Of a stretch of 64,000 bases of DNA, positions 21,075 to 34,300 are shown piece by piece (within the stretch, counting starts at the first letter, position 1; the number at the start of each line of letters is the position of its first letter). The position numbers and the translations under genes were made by a program. The notes under the pieces are model-generated. The model had not been told where the DNA came from. It did no database searches and saw only the letters and a list, made by a program, of their open reading frames with translations. The DNA comes from Lophium mytilinum (Eukaryota > Ascomycota > Dothideomycetes > Mytilinidiales > Mytilinidiaceae): the NCBI GenBank assembly GCA_010093605.1, contig MU004181.1:3130215-3194214 (forward strand), given 5' to 3'.

Positions 21075-23422
21075 TCACCGGTCAGACCCCCATGCGCTGC
21101 GCTCCTCGTGGAAGCTGCCGTACTGCGGACTGCGATCCTTATTGCTGCCCTCGCCATCCTCGCCATCATCGCCGTCCACGGCGTCTTCGCCATCCGCGCC
21201 GTAGTCCCGATGCTCCCACTGCGTAGCTTCGCCTGACTTCAGCGGCGCCTTGTCCTTGCCGCTGTCCTCGTCCTCGTCGCCGTCACCCACGGCGAAGGCA
21301 GAGTCCAGGTTGTGCGCCTGCTCCGGGTTATGGGGCTCAGGGTTGTCGGGGTCGAACCCTTCCCGCACCTCCTCTGCCTGTCCCTCTTCAGGGTACGCAT
21401 GCCTATTTCATAGAGCGTCAGAAACATCCCTTTCTGTCCGTCTGGGGCGGTGACTTACACAAAATGCTTTGGGGCGACCTCGTTCCACCCTGAGCCTCCT
21501 TCCTTGCGAGCTCGGACACGCTCCACTTCCTCTGCATCGTGATCCTCAACCACCAAGTCCACAAGCTGGCTTTTGTCCGACTTCGCTGAGCTCGACGACG
21601 ATGATTCGTGCCGGCCTAAGAGAGGCTTTCGCGACTTCGAGCTCGATGGCTCCTCACTAGCTGTGCTGCTCCGGTGTTTGCCCTTGCCTATAGAGTGTTG
21701 GATCTGCTGAACCTTGCTCTTCCTGCGCCTCCGGTTCTCGCGCGTTGGCTGTAGCAGATTTCGATTTGTTGACGCAGTGATGATATTAGGTGTTCCATAG
21801 AGTCTATTCTCGCGCGAGGCAGTGTGTGCAGTGATGACAGGGTACTGGCACTGTCAGATGGATGAAACGAAACGCCAGGGACACGTGGGTGACTTACGTT
21901 CCAATCGCCAAACTCCAACGCCCGCGCATTGTCAAATAATCGCTCGTCTTCAGGGTTCAGTGCAGGCTCATCATCGTCACTTGATGTTGTGCCATATTTG
22001 GCCCCATCGAGAGCCCTGCTGGCTCCCGGACTCATGGTACGAGCCCGACTCGATGTCACTTTGGATAGCAAAGGCGAGTGTTCATGGCTAGGCTTCGGTA
22101 TCCAGTACTTCCCCTTCCCGCCTCTTTCATATCTCATCCCTTCTTGCATTCGGGCAGCTCGAGAAGCCGACTCTTCGTGGCCCAGGACATTATCATTGGC
22201 ATCGAAATCTCGGTACTCGTAACGTCCTCCGCCGAACGTCTCTTTCGTGTCCTCGATAAGATCTCTGGGCCCGAAAGCGTCTCGCAGTGCAAACTTCACC
22301 GGCATTCGAGCCGCCGAAATCGTGTCGTCTGCGTAGTCGTGCCAGGAGAACGCATACCAATGCGCCGCCGCAAATACCGGCATCTCGAAACAGATCAATG
22401 CGTCTTGAATGGCAGCCGCCAAATTGTCAGGCGTGTATCCGGGAACATCGCTCGGAATTGCGCGCAGCCAGACGAGGATAGATAAGAAGAACCCTTGCCA
22501 ATACGACGCGAAGATGATGCCCTTGATGCAGAGAAATTTCGGCATCGGCCTGAATGGTTTCAGGTCTTGCGCCATGCAAACCCAAAACATTGCAAGCGCG
22601 TACAAACTGACTGTAATACTCAGGTTGTATATGAGACCGCTCCAGAAGTACCCCGAGGTTACTCCGATGTATCCCTCTTTGTAAACGCCGGTAGCTTTCA
22701 TGATGATAGCAGCAATGGCTAGAACTGGTTTCATCCATGTGTATTGCAAGATCCCCCTCTTGACAGCCAAAAACGTATGCGGATCCGATATGTCGACCTT
22801 TGGGAGGACGTGGTTCAGTGGCCAGAGGTGGGGAACAGGCGGCCGACCGTGCATCAAAATGATTAGGGAGCGCTCTCCGCCGATGAAGTTGATCAGGAGT
22901 TGGAAGAAGGTGTAGATAGTGAATGCCTGCGCGTTGTTAGTCGAATACCTGAGAAACTCGCGACGATGACTTACCTCGTATACGTCACGAAATGGGGAAA
23001 TCCAAAACGCAGCTTTCAACGAAATAAGGCTTGCCCAAGAAGACGCCGAGTAGATTGGAACCCTGGATTTACATAAGTTCAATGTCCAAATACATCCCGT
23101 GCTTCACTCACATCAACAATATCCGCACCACATATCTTTGCAGCAGAGGCTTTCGATAGTTCTTGCTATAGAAGACGATTAGAGTTTGCTGCAGAACTTG
23201 TATATGCGGCCTTACGTTTGGAGCCAAATCGACCTATCTGTAGTGTTAGCAGTGGTACAGTAGAAGAGGGGTGGCGAGGGAGAAGATCATGGCAACGCAC
23301 AAGACAGTGACAAGAGTGGCAGCCAAAGCTGCAACACCAGCGCAGATAATAACAGCATGACCAAAGCGGGCTCCACTACCCCTGGGGATGGTGGGCTCTG
23401 TAGGTTCCCTGGGCGCGCCCAT
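21075..23422 (-). CDS. TMEM184 / organic solute transporter Ost-alpha family membrane protein (DUF300)
   Basis: Multi-pass membrane protein related to animal TMEM184, plant LAZ1 and Ost-alpha; fungal members are vacuolar or plasma-membrane proteins of unclear cargo. Seven exons: 23422-23301, 23233-23216, 23165-23112, 23062-22975, 22926-21898, 21850-21459, 21402-21075, giving 676 aa. Exon 2 is a microexon of only 18 nt, yet it restores the conserved SIWLQ-TKNYRKPLLQRYVVRI block. Other hallmarks are VPIYSASSWASLISLKAAFWI, the loop FIGGERSLIILMHG, and a later helix around CFEMPVFAAAHWYAFSW. About seven membrane segments lie in the first ~330 residues, followed by a long cytosolic tail with a Ser/Lys-rich stretch and a highly acidic Asp/Glu/Gly end (GDGDEDEDSGKDK). 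Length is at the long end for the family because of this tail. Confidence 0.92.
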
Positions 23423-23739
23423 GTTTCTCGTGGAAAGTTGGTTGCGCGGCTGCTACCTACAAACGCGCTGGGACTCTGGTCGACGGGGTGGGCAGAAGCG
23501 AAGGAGAATAGGTAGAAGACTGAGAAAGCCCCGCTCTTTGAATACTATCACCACGCGGACATCTTGTCCCGCCGCAGCTTCGAGTGCTGAGTGTTGGGGT
23601 GTGTAGGCGGCAGAAGGCGAACTGCAGCAACCATAGAGCTCGGACTCTGTACGAAGTAAACCGACCACTTGGCATTAGCGCTGGCAGTGTACCTAGGCCC
23701 ATGCAGGCAGGCATAAAAAAACTTAGTTGTGCGTGTCTA

Positions 23740-23960
23740 TGTCACTGCTTGGAGTTCTTCAATGCATTTTCGGATATTCAAATGGAGTCCAAGTTCTTCC
23801 TTCTGGGTTCCGAAGAAACTGGTTGAGACACTTCAAACAGTGGTAAACAGGTGCACCTAAAATGTGGTAATGAAGTATTAATATCGAGTGGCAGTCTATA
23901 GTACAGATCCGTGACGTATGTACGCTCGTAAACGCCGGTATACCTGTGGCAAAAGCCCCT
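23740..23960. repeat. Dispersed repeat, degenerate copy 1
   Basis: Resembles 24825-25045 over most of its length (shared order of words around TTCTTCAATG, CACTTCAAACAGTGG, CAGGTGCACCT, AGTGGCAGT and CCTGTG). Divergence is high, mainly by transitions. The family is not identified. Confidence 0.5.
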
Positions 23961-24027
23961 AATTCCAACCCTCTGCTATAGTGTCCAAGGGATTTGACAT
24001 CACATGCAGCATATTTTGATCGCGACA

Positions 24028-24360
24028 GGCCACCTCAAATGCCACCATTCAGCTGTGAAAACCTCTAAATCGGCCCTCTTCTAATACGGAGCCTTGAAAC
24101 TTTGACATTGTAGGCACGATAAATGTACCTCGATGAGCCACCTCGAATTTTACCGAACAGCTGTTTGAAGACCCTAAACCCACCGGGTAATATGAAGCCT
24201 TGAAACTTATTACATGTCCAAATTTCACACCCCGATAAGCCACCTCAAACACCTCTGAAAACCCTTAAACCCTGCCCCTTCTAATACAAAGCTCTTGAAA
24301 TTTAACATGGTGCCCTCTATATTTACACCCCTACAAGCTACCTCGAACGGTGCTATTGAG
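24028..24360. repeat. Degenerate ~100-bp tandem repeat, three copies plus a partial
   Basis: Units start near 24028, 24135, 24237 and 24335, each opening with a (G/A)AGCCACCTC-like word and containing TTCTAATAC-GAGCCTTGAAACTT. Unit lengths are about 107, 102 and 98 bp. Copies differ mostly by transitions, consistent with RIP-type decay. Confidence 0.7.
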
Positions 24361-24530
24361 CGCGCAAGAGCAAAGCCACGGCACTGCAATATTAACTTCA
24401 TAGACCCTTTTGCCCAGAAATGCGATGTCAAAGTAAACACTATAGATATTAAGCTACCTTTTGCCCAATACGCTATATGCTAGTTAGGCAACCCCTAACG
24501 GTGCTATTGAGCGCGCAAGAACAACGACCG
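24341..24530. repeat. Short direct repeat pair, about 150 bp apart
   Basis: The word CGGTGCTATTGAGCGCGCAA followed by related sequence occurs at about 24348 and again at about 24498. This extends the repeat mosaic of this block. Confidence 0.6.
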
Positions 24531-24652
24531 AGCAGTAGCATATTCATGCTGTTTACAATTACTAGGTGATGTATACTGTGTCAGAATTTATTTTCTGTAT
24601 ACGCTTGTCTAGCACAGCTTGAGGTCCTTCAGTATGCTATCGCAATTCACAA

Positions 24653-24745
24653 ATGCCAGCTCTGGCAAGCCCTGATAGCTCTTTGGGCCACCTCAGACAG
24701 TGCTGAACTGCTCGAGCGTGCCACTTATTTCCTGCCTAGCGTACT
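24653..24745. repeat. Direct repeat, copy A (partner at 25090-25178)
   Basis: Starts ATGCCAGCTCTGGCAAGCCC and passes through TTTGGGCCACCTCAGAC, TGCTGAACTGCT and CCTAGCGTACT. The partner at 25090-25178 has the same order of words, so a ~430-bp unit is present about twice. Confidence 0.65.
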
Positions 24746-24824
24746 AGGTGGCGTCGTGACGCGCCTTGCCGATCATGGGGGGCATGAAAAAGGTGGCACA
24801 CTATTCTGCCTTTCATACATCGGT

Positions 24825-25045
24825 CTACCGCTGTTTGTGGTGCTTCAATGTAATTTTGGAAATATAAATGAGATAGAAACTCTTAGCTTTAGACTATTCG
24901 GAAACTTGTTGAAGCACTCCAAGCAGCGGCAGACAGCTGCACCTATCTCCTAGGATAGTATAAGACAGCGTTATAGTTCAGTGGCAGTAAAATGAGCTGT
25001 CCATGAATGCGTAGGATATATGCATTATTCCTGTGTACCCCATTT
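24825..25045. repeat. Dispersed repeat, degenerate copy 2
   Basis: Best preserved member of the family seen at 23740-23960 and 59566-59680. The shared core is GAAGCACTCCAAGCAGCGGC and its neighbours. It has no coding capacity or terminal repeats that I can recognise. Confidence 0.5.
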
Positions 25046-25089
25046 TACCGCCGCCTGGTGTCCTCCAACAGACTATTGCTGTCCAGGAA

Positions 25090-25178
25090 ATACCAGCTTT
25101 CCCAAGCCTAATAACTCTCTGGGCCACCTCAACGGTGTTGAACTGCTGCAGGGGTGCCGCCTTATTCCGGTCTAGCGT
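25090..25178. repeat. Direct repeat, copy B (partner at 24653-24745)
   Basis: Matches copy A through CTGGGCCACCTCAACGG, TGTTGAACTGCT and TCTAGCGTGCC. Its right end coincides with the left boundary of the segment that is duplicated in inverted orientation at 62081-62268. Confidence 0.65.
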
Positions 25179-25382
25179 GCCGATCAGTCACTGCGCGTAG
25201 TGGACAACACCGCCATACAGCCTCCACCATACACCCCCCCTCCCATCCCAACCCCTCCCCCGCATGACCGCTATTGACGAGCTGTAGCCCAAATGGCGGC
25301 AGAAGGGCTAAGCGCCCAGCCGCTGAACCCGCAGGACGGCTTCAATTGGGTCTTCCTGGTGGAGTTGCTGGTCTGTGGCATT
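25173..25382 (+). repeat. Inverted duplication, source copy (Csf1 promoter and exon 1)
   Basis: Sequence from about 120 bases upstream of the Csf1 ATG to two bases before the end of exon 1 recurs on the opposite strand at 62081-62268. The exon part differs at three positions. The upstream part differs at about ten positions and by one ~20-nt pyrimidine-rich gap. Confidence 0.9.
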
Positions 25383-28300
25383 CTGTATGTGTTCATTCCC
25401 CCAAAGATGCCCTTATTCTAACCCGCATAGGTCCATCTTCTTCCTCTTCTACTTCAATCGAGTGTTCGGAACCCTCGTGTCATACGCAATTCGAGCCTAC
25501 ACCTGGCACACGTACCAAGCCTATATCGACATTCAAGCGCTGCAGATATCACTGCTCGGAGGCCGCATCTTCTTCAAGGACATCCGATATCATGCCCAGA
25601 ATGAGACTATCCTTGTCCATGGGGGCTATATCACATGGCAATACTGGCTCCGTAAAGTCAAAGATGCGGAAATATTTGCTCAAGAGGAGGTAGATTCACA
25701 CCCAGAAGGGGGTTCAGATACGTCAAGCAGTGATGGAGGCCGCCGACGCAATAGACATACAAACTTTGATGAGGAAGCAAAAGGAGCGCCTCAGAAGAAG
25801 AAGTCGCTTCCGTGTCGGATCACTATCAAGGTTTCCGGAGTGGAAGCCTTCATGTATAATCGAAGCGCTGGTTACGATGGAATTGTCGAAGCTATGCTCG
25901 GGAAGCACGACGACGGGCCCGATGGAAAAACGGCTCCCAACCTCGAAAGATCCAGGTCTGGCGCTTCCGCGAAACAGAAAGAAAATCACGGAATCAACCT
26001 TGTTCATCGGTTCAAGAAAGCTCATACCAATAAAAGTACGGAGCCAGACACCCCTGGAAATTCCGATGGAGCACAAAGCAATACAATGCAGAGCAAGAAA
26101 CCGGAGCTGCCTGCCTTTCTGCGACTACTCCCCGTCCATATTGATTGCAACAAGGGCGCTATCGTGATTGGTAATGAGTTCACTCCAGCAGTAATCACAG
26201 CGCAGTTTGAGAAGGCATCCGGAGACTTCGATGCGGCCGCATCTGGCCCGCTGGATCTGTACCAGCAACTGTTCAAAATCCAGTTCACGCATCCTGTTGT
26301 TCACATGCGGCCTAATCCAGATTTCAAACGTTCGCAACTGGACAGTGCAGTCCAAATGAAGAAGGATGCTGCAGGGGAAGAGCCCACGTTGGAAGAGACG
26401 CAAAAAAGCAATCTCTTTTGGAGCAGACTAAGGCCATGGCATGCCTCGTGGAATGTTCCCAGCCTATTCTCTAAATCTTCCGACTCCATCGAGCGCCCTT
26501 CGACACGTCACCCGAAGAAGAAGGTGCAGCCCTCGATGCCATCTGATAACAAGCCGTGGAAAGGCTTAGCGAGATATTTCGACGCCAGTCAGCTCGATGA
26601 GCACGACGAATGGGAAACCATAGAATATGCTAAGACGTCTTTGGTCCTCGATTGTCCTTGCATCAATGTAAGCTTCTACTGGGATGTACCATGGCGCGTG
26701 TGTTCAGGCCTAAGCGATGGATCCTCAACCTTGCCCTTCCGAAAAGGGGATATCAATGGTACGATACCACCCGAATACGGACTAGATATAGAGATCTTTG
26801 GCGGCACGATCAATTACGGCCCATGGACGGACAGGCACAGAGCCATATTTCAGTCCGTCTTCTTCCCCGCCTCGTATTTTGATGCTATTCCGAGCTCTCT
26901 ACTTAAACCTGGGGAGCTTCGAGTGTTTACGGTTTTCAAAGTCTACCTAAGCATTGAGAAGGACACTTTACTACGGATTCCTTTGCGAGAGCCATCCAAA
27001 GACTGGAAGTGGAAGGGTACTGCAACGAATGTGGCAGGAAACTCGAAAAGTGCAGCAGAGAAGGGGAAGTCGCGCGGGAAAGGAAGACGAAAGCCCGCCA
27101 GCGGAACCAAGCGTGAGCCTGGAGTGCCAGCCCCCAGTCATCGGCCTTTTGCGTGGCTCGAAATCAAAATTGCCGCCAACTCGACCGTTAACTACTCGAT
27201 GGATTTTGTCGCCTCTGAAACGGGATATCAGAACAGCGTGTCCGTGGAATTACGAGGAACGGAAGTGTCTTCAAGCGTCAATCATGCTTTGCTGTGTAGA
27301 TCCAGTACGCTATCACTAGAGTGCGACCTGTCTGCCCCGCTTCGGTGGAACGAATTACGAAAATGGTTCTTCAACGTATCGTGTCATGATTTGGAACTAT
27401 TTCTCTTGAGAGACCATCTCTTCTTGATCACAGATCTTGTCAGTGACTGGGGCTCCGGGCCACCATCGGATTACTACACCTTCACGCCGTTTCAGTACTT
27501 CCTAAAGGTTGACTTACAGAACTTCAAGCTATATTTAAACACGAACGATTCTAATATCGTGAACAATCCATCCGATCTCGATGACAACAACTTCCTCGTT
27601 GTCTTTGGTCAGCACTTACGGGCCAAACTTACCATACCTCTGGATCGGTACCGACCAGACCAAACCGAGATACCTTTTGATGTCACCGCCGAGGATGGAG
27701 GTCTAGACTTATGCATGCCATCAAAAAGCACGCTCCAGACATTCATACACTCGAACAGAGTTGCCAAACTGGGTGCCCTCACGATAGCCGGAAGCCACAA
27801 CTATTTCACTGAAACGTCAACTACCAAGACCGATCGCCTGCATCTCGACATCCACGGCACAAAACTTGCATTGGACCTGTATGGATTCTTGATCCGCCAC
27901 TTCATGAAGATCAAAGACAACTACTTTGGCGAAGACATGCACTTCAAGACGCTGGAAGAGTATCAAGGCCTGCCAACACAGACTCCTGCCGCAGATGGAG
28001 AGGGAAGTGGGCAACATTTCGCAAAGTCAAACGATCTCGATGTCATACTTTGTGTGTCTGTAGACCAAGCGAGCGCCTTCGTTCCAGCAAATTTATATTC
28101 GGCCGAGAGCAGCATCAGGATTGATCTGCCATTCGTTACCGCAGATCTCAGGTTCACAAATTACTACATGGACCTCATGGTAAACTTCAGCCCCCTGAGC
28201 GTGTCTTTGGGTCTTTTAAATGCCAGTCCGGGGGCACGAGGGGAATCCGCTGGCCGAACAGAGATTTTCATCCAATCGGTTGAGATATATGGACATCGTC

Positions 28301-31300
28301 TTTTCGGGCTTCCTCCAACGGAACCAACCTACGTCTGCAATTGGGACTTCAACGTGGGAAAGATATCCGGAGAGTGTACAGAAGTTTTCCTTGAAAAGGC
28401 AGTGGGGACTGCGCGGTCCTTCGGTTTCTCGTTCGACGACGATGAAAATGCGCTACCTCTATCTCAGCCTCTGATCATCCACGACGCCACCTTTCTGCGC
28501 TTACGAACGAGCGACATCCATGTATGGCTTCATGTCGCTAAAGAGGTCTTGCTTCTCAGTACTGGTCCAATTACTGTTGAATTTAACGATCTTGCCGGTC
28601 AAACCTTTTCGCAGCGCTTGAAGGTCCTTGTACCTGACCTAACCATTGCTTGCGTAGATGCAAGGTCCGCGTCTAGGCACCGGACTAGGGCTGGAGAAAG
28701 GGACACCATTAAGACTCATGCCTATATTCAAACGACATTGTCTTTACAGATGCTACAACGAAAACTAGACTTCACAGGTGATAGAGAGAAACAACAGTCT
28801 CATATGCGGGAGCATGACCGGAGGACTAACCGAACACCATTTTTCCTGATAGACGAGATAAGGCTTACACCCGTGGCCCAGCCACCGGTTATGCCAATTC
28901 CTTACCTACCTCATCCGATCTCGGCGCGGACTTCTTCAGAGCTCTCTAACAGATCCACACCAACCCCTAGTATAGCACAGTCGAGCACTAGATTTTCATC
29001 GCTTCGACGGCAAGATTCGAGGGGGAGACAGCTTCGACCAACCCCACTACGCTCATCTTCGAATGCCTCTATAGCACAGAGCATACGAAATGTACATCGC
29101 AGCAAAGATCCTCCGCAGCGAGAAAGCTTCAGCCGAAGCCGAACGCTGGTCTCTCGGTCGGTCTCACGACATAATACCAGGGAGTTAACCCACATTCAGC
29201 CAACCGAGGAAGAGAGGGGAAGACGAGGACTGCCTCCATCGTCGGTAGCACTTTCGAGCTCTCTAGCTACTCCATACTTCCCACTCGATCTCGTAGAGCC
29301 AGATCTCTCTGATGTTCCTGTACTCCCTATGGTCTCTACTTACGTCTACGAAACCGAAGACGACATGCTCCTTTTCAAGGATGCCTCTGCTAAGGAATTC
29401 GATGAGAGTTTTGTCCACACCAGTTTCATCGTAAGCGCTGATCCCGGCGTACGAATATATTGTACCCCACAGGCTATCCGGTGCGCAGCGAACTTAGTCG
29501 ATATCATCAGCCCACAACAACCAGAGGATATACTCGATGCTTTTCAAGTAGATGTGGTCACATCCATATTGGACATGCAGAAACGCCGACAAGGAAAGGG
29601 CAAGTCGACCGAGATGAGCCTCCGGGTCCCTTTCACACACATAAGGTTTGTTAACGAATTTTCCAAACAATCGGGAGACGAACTTGAGCTCGAAAAAGAC
29701 CAATATGATCTGACACTGGACAAATTGAAAGTCGCCGTAAGGACGAAAGAGTTTCCTGGTGATCGAGCGGGTGAGAACTCTCTGTCCTTGCATACAACTC
29801 TTGGCTCCGTCGCCATTGCTATCAAAGAACGAGCCATGGACCTTCCCGGCGACGATGTGGCTATACAAGCACGAGTGGACGATTTGCTCTTATGGGTTTT
29901 AAAAGCTACATCCAGCTCTATAAACGTGTCATTCAGGAACTTTGAGACAGGTGCTGCGAGCAAAAAGGTCGAATACCTCGCATCCCTTATTCACCGTACC
30001 ACGTTACTCGGCACAGAATTGGTGGAGCGATTTCAGACTATGAGCGTGGAACAACTACTGCGCCTTCGATTTCTTGCCTGGAAATTGACTACGTCCCATA
30101 ATCAAACTCCAGACCCCGCATTTTTGACGAGACCGTCTTACGCTTTGCGTGTGGCGCGCGGCCATATCCGAAACCACGATTCCTGGAAAATCATATCACG
30201 GTTTCGGTTCATTTGGGCAAGCTTACCAGAGCCTGAGAAACAAAAGCTCAAAAACTCCTGCCTAGCGAAGATCACCACCTGCCCGATCGATGCAGAAGCC
30301 AAGGTCATAGAAATGTGGGATCAATGGCGTACCTGGGATCTGAGCCATGTCAAGAAGAGCCTTGCAATGCGGAGAATCTATGGGTCGTTGGCGGACATTG
30401 AGAAGATTTCCAGCAAGCCAGTTCCAATTTCCCTAAATATCAGATCCATTGGCATCAAGCTGGTGGTCGACCCAGGACCCAAGCAGAGTGAGGCGTCTAT
30501 GCATCATGTTGCTCTTGCATTGGCTATGAAACCTCCTCCGGAGCCCACCGGCTTGATGCTCGTAGAGTCCGAAACAGCCATCCAATCGACTGTCCTTCAA
30601 ATCAACTCTAGGGATACAGTGGTACAAATCAGATGGGAAATATGCGACCTTGTTGACAGCCTGCTTAAGCTTTTCATGGAGACCTCGTCAGCCGAACAGC
30701 CACCAGACTCAGCAGGATCCGGACAGAGCATACGGGTCTCACAAAATCCTAGCAACAAGCCAAACATACATGACCTCCACATCGTGTATGCAACGGATCA
30801 TGCAAAAATCAGCCTCGATGGCCTCAATCTAAGGAGCGTTTCAATGGGTCAAGGACTGAAGCTGTCTGTCGCTACATCTGAGAAAGAGCACGAAAACACT
30901 ATGAGCGTCTTGGTTCACGCTCAGCTTGCGGCGACGGAGGTTCATTCCCGACACCGCTTGCTCTTAATCTCAAGATTAGATCAGCCGAGTCTGTACCTCT
31001 CACGCCGTAAAACTGAGAGGGAGAAACAAGCCGAGGTTATTAAGGTTGTAGGAACGAGCCGGATGAACACCATTGAAGTCAGGGAAGATGCTCTTGGCTT
31101 CATCGAGATCTTTGATTTGGTACTTCGCGATGAGATTGCGTACCTTCATCGCCAAACCGCAGCTTTCAAGAAACCCGAAGAGTCGAACTCTTTAGCAGTC
31201 GAGAAATCCAATGCTGATCTACCCAACATTACTTTGGCCCTAATAATGGACTCTTACCTGATTCAGGTTGCCCTTCTCCAAAATCTCACATGGTCAATCT

Positions 31301-34300
31301 CTGGGGGCTTTGGTCGAATTTCCGTTGAGCCAACGTTGGGGAAAGTCCAATCTCTCAACATGCACTTCGACCTAGACGTCCACACGCATAAGATGTACAA
31401 CAGCACGTCTGAGGGATCTAATGTCATTGCGGCCTTAGACCTACCACCTGTCAACGGTACCATCAGCTTGACCCAAACAAACAGTCAGACTGTGATCAAA
31501 GCCTCGACGATAATCGACTCGATTACATTTCAAGCCTCTGAGATCAATGGCCTCATCACGACGATCAACAAGCCCGAAATATCCAACGTTGTTCACGCTG
31601 CCCGAGATGATCTAGAGATACTCCAAACGCATTTCCGGGAAATCTTTCCACCAGCCGATGAGCCTCGCCCTAGCAAGATTCCACCATCAACTAGAAGCCT
31701 TGTCTTTGGTGTCGACTTCACTCTCAACGGGCTGAATGTTCTTGCCAGCGCTCCTGGAAAACTGCCGAGCTCAGCGAATGCGACTCTTGCCCTGAAACTG
31801 GCGTCGGTTCAACTGAAGACGACGAATATGTCCCTCAAAGATGACACGATTCTGTCATTACCAGAGATTACAGCACAACTATCGAAAGTAAGTGTTGAAA
31901 TGACTATGCTGGAGGATGGTAATATGCGCCACTGCGGCAACATTGCTTTTGGTGCATCGTTCCATGCTACCTCCCAGGTCGGCCAGGACAGTACAAGACG
32001 AGTGTATCACGTAGAAGTGCCGGGACTGGAAGTCAACCTGTTTGCTGATACTGCATCCGCTGTGGTGGACGTCCTGAATCACCTCCAAGACAAAATCAAG
32101 GACTTAGACCTCTCCAAGGAGAGGAAGTACCTAAGAAGACTTCGTCACACAAAGAGTCGAGGCCTAAAGAAAGATTCAATCGATCAGAGCAAGGAAAACG
32201 ACAACAGCGGCGGTGCCCCTGACGCCCTATTTACCTCCACATATTCATTGGAGTTGCGGCGCATACAAATTACCTGGGTTATGGGCGCCTCTGTCCCGTT
32301 GTACTCGATCACTGAGCCAGAAGATCTCGTTCTCTCCTTCCGAAGGATCAACCTATCCACAAGGAAAGACGATGCGGCACGGCTCATGATTGAGGACCTG
32401 CAATTGCAGATGATTCCCGTCTCAGGTGATAAGCAACAACGATCCCTGAACTCGGCCCTTCTTCCAGAAGTTGTCTTCAATGTTTCTTACAGCTCGACAA
32501 ATGAAGTCCGCAAGCTAGCTTTTCAAGCCGCTGGCAAGTCCTTGGATCTTCGCCTGGAATCCCATTTCGTCATTCCCGCAAGCATGCTTCATCGATCGAT
32601 GTCCCTCGCAGGACAGAAGTTCCGTGCGGCATCCGCGACTTGGAAAACGACACCGACGTCTAGTGGGACACAACGATCAAGTCCATTCGGGAACAAGAAA
32701 CTGTCTTCTCTGTTAGTTGATGCCGACTTCGCTGGTGCCGTTGTTCATTTATCCGGCGAGCGGGATCAAGACACGAACACACGGCTGCCACAGAAAGGAA
32801 GATACAGCCAGTTTGTAAGCGATGGTACTTCAAACAAGGTGTCTCTTCGGGCACCTGGAGTCGCTTTGAAAGTCCAATACAAGGATGACGGACAAGAGCC
32901 TGCACTCAATGCCGAGCTGAAAGTTGATGCTTCTAGCAACACTCTTTTTCCAACATTAGTTCCCTTGGTAATGGACATCTCGAACAGTATCAAAGAGGTA
33001 GTGCGAAACGATGACTCTGAAAGTTCGCCGCAAAGCCCACAGTCTAAAACTCCTGGAAAGCTGCTGGACGAAGACAACCTGATTACAGCCGATCCCAGTG
33101 CCATCTTAGGGAAGACAAAACTCAACCTCGGCGTGCGCATTCGCAAACAGGAATTCAGTCTTAGTTGTCAGCCTATCGCCCGAGTAGCTGCTACAGCCCG
33201 TCTAGACGATCTCTATGTTACAATCAACAGCGTTAAATCCAGGGAGCAGGGCCATTTCTTTGCAGTTTCCGCTGCAATTGAGAAATTGCAAGTCGCTGTC
33301 CAGCACGTTTATTCCAGAGAGTCCACGTTTGCCTTCGATGTTGACTCTATTGTGCTCTCGTTGATGAACAGCAAGCATCTTAGCGGTACCAGTGGTATTT
33401 CTGCCATTCTAAAGATCAATCCCATGCGGACGCAAATCAACGCACGTCAATTGCAAGACTTCCTACTTTTCCGAGAGATTTGGATTCCACCAGAGATAAG
33501 AAAGGCTTCCAAGCAAACTCAGAGCACTGCAACTACCGAACCACAGGAGTATCTCGTGCAACGCTACCAGAAAGTTGCTGCTACCGCTGCCTTCCCATGG
33601 AATGCAAACGTTGCTATATCAGAAGTCTCCATTGACCTTGATCTTGGCCAATCAATCGGCAAGACCTCGTTAAAGGTGACGAACCTTTGGGCTTCTTCGA
33701 AAAAGAACTCCGACTGGGAACAGAATCTCTGTATCGGTGTGGAGCGGGTTGGCGTCGAAAGCCAGGGCCGGACGAGCGGCTTCATCGAAATCACCGAAGT
33801 CCAAGTAAGGACCTCGATCAGTTGGCCTTCTCGAACAATACAAATCCGGCAGACTCCCCTCATCCAAGCATCGCTCGGCTTCCAACGACTCCGATTTAAA
33901 GCTGGATTTGATTACCAAGCTTTCGCAATCGCAGATATCGCTAATTTTGATTTCCTGATGTATAATGTGCGGGAGCAAACTAAAGGCGCCCCCGATCGTT
34001 TAGTGGCCATTCTCGATGGCGACAAGGTCCAGGTTTTCTGCACCGCGACTAGTGCAGCTCAAGGCCTCGCCCTGTATCAAGCTATCGAACGTTTGGTGCT
34101 AGAGAACCAGCAAGCTTATGCCCAATCTCTCCGGGACATCGAAAAATTCCTGCGTCGCAAATCTTCTGTAATACCGACGCGCTCGTCTCTCCAAATCCTC
34201 AACTCTGCCAAAGCTGGAACCGATACGTTCAAAGCACCCATCTCACTTCATACGGACGTTGTCCTCACCTTACGATCCGTCAGTCTAGGCATTTTCCCGT

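Larger units (their letters stand above)
23423..25172. other. 1.7-kb repeat-rich intergenic block
   Basis: No gene. The block consists largely of degenerate tandem and dispersed repeats, listed separately, and ends at the left edge of the segment duplicated near 62 kb. Short open frames on the minus strand (24049-24440) merely reflect the tandem repeat. Confidence 0.6.

Noticed and set aside
25375-25430. Alternative CSF1 start within the first intron
   Set aside because: It would remove the first half of the conserved membrane anchor; the upstream exon (25293-25384) has a normal donor, and its duplicated copy at 62 kb confirms it as a unit.
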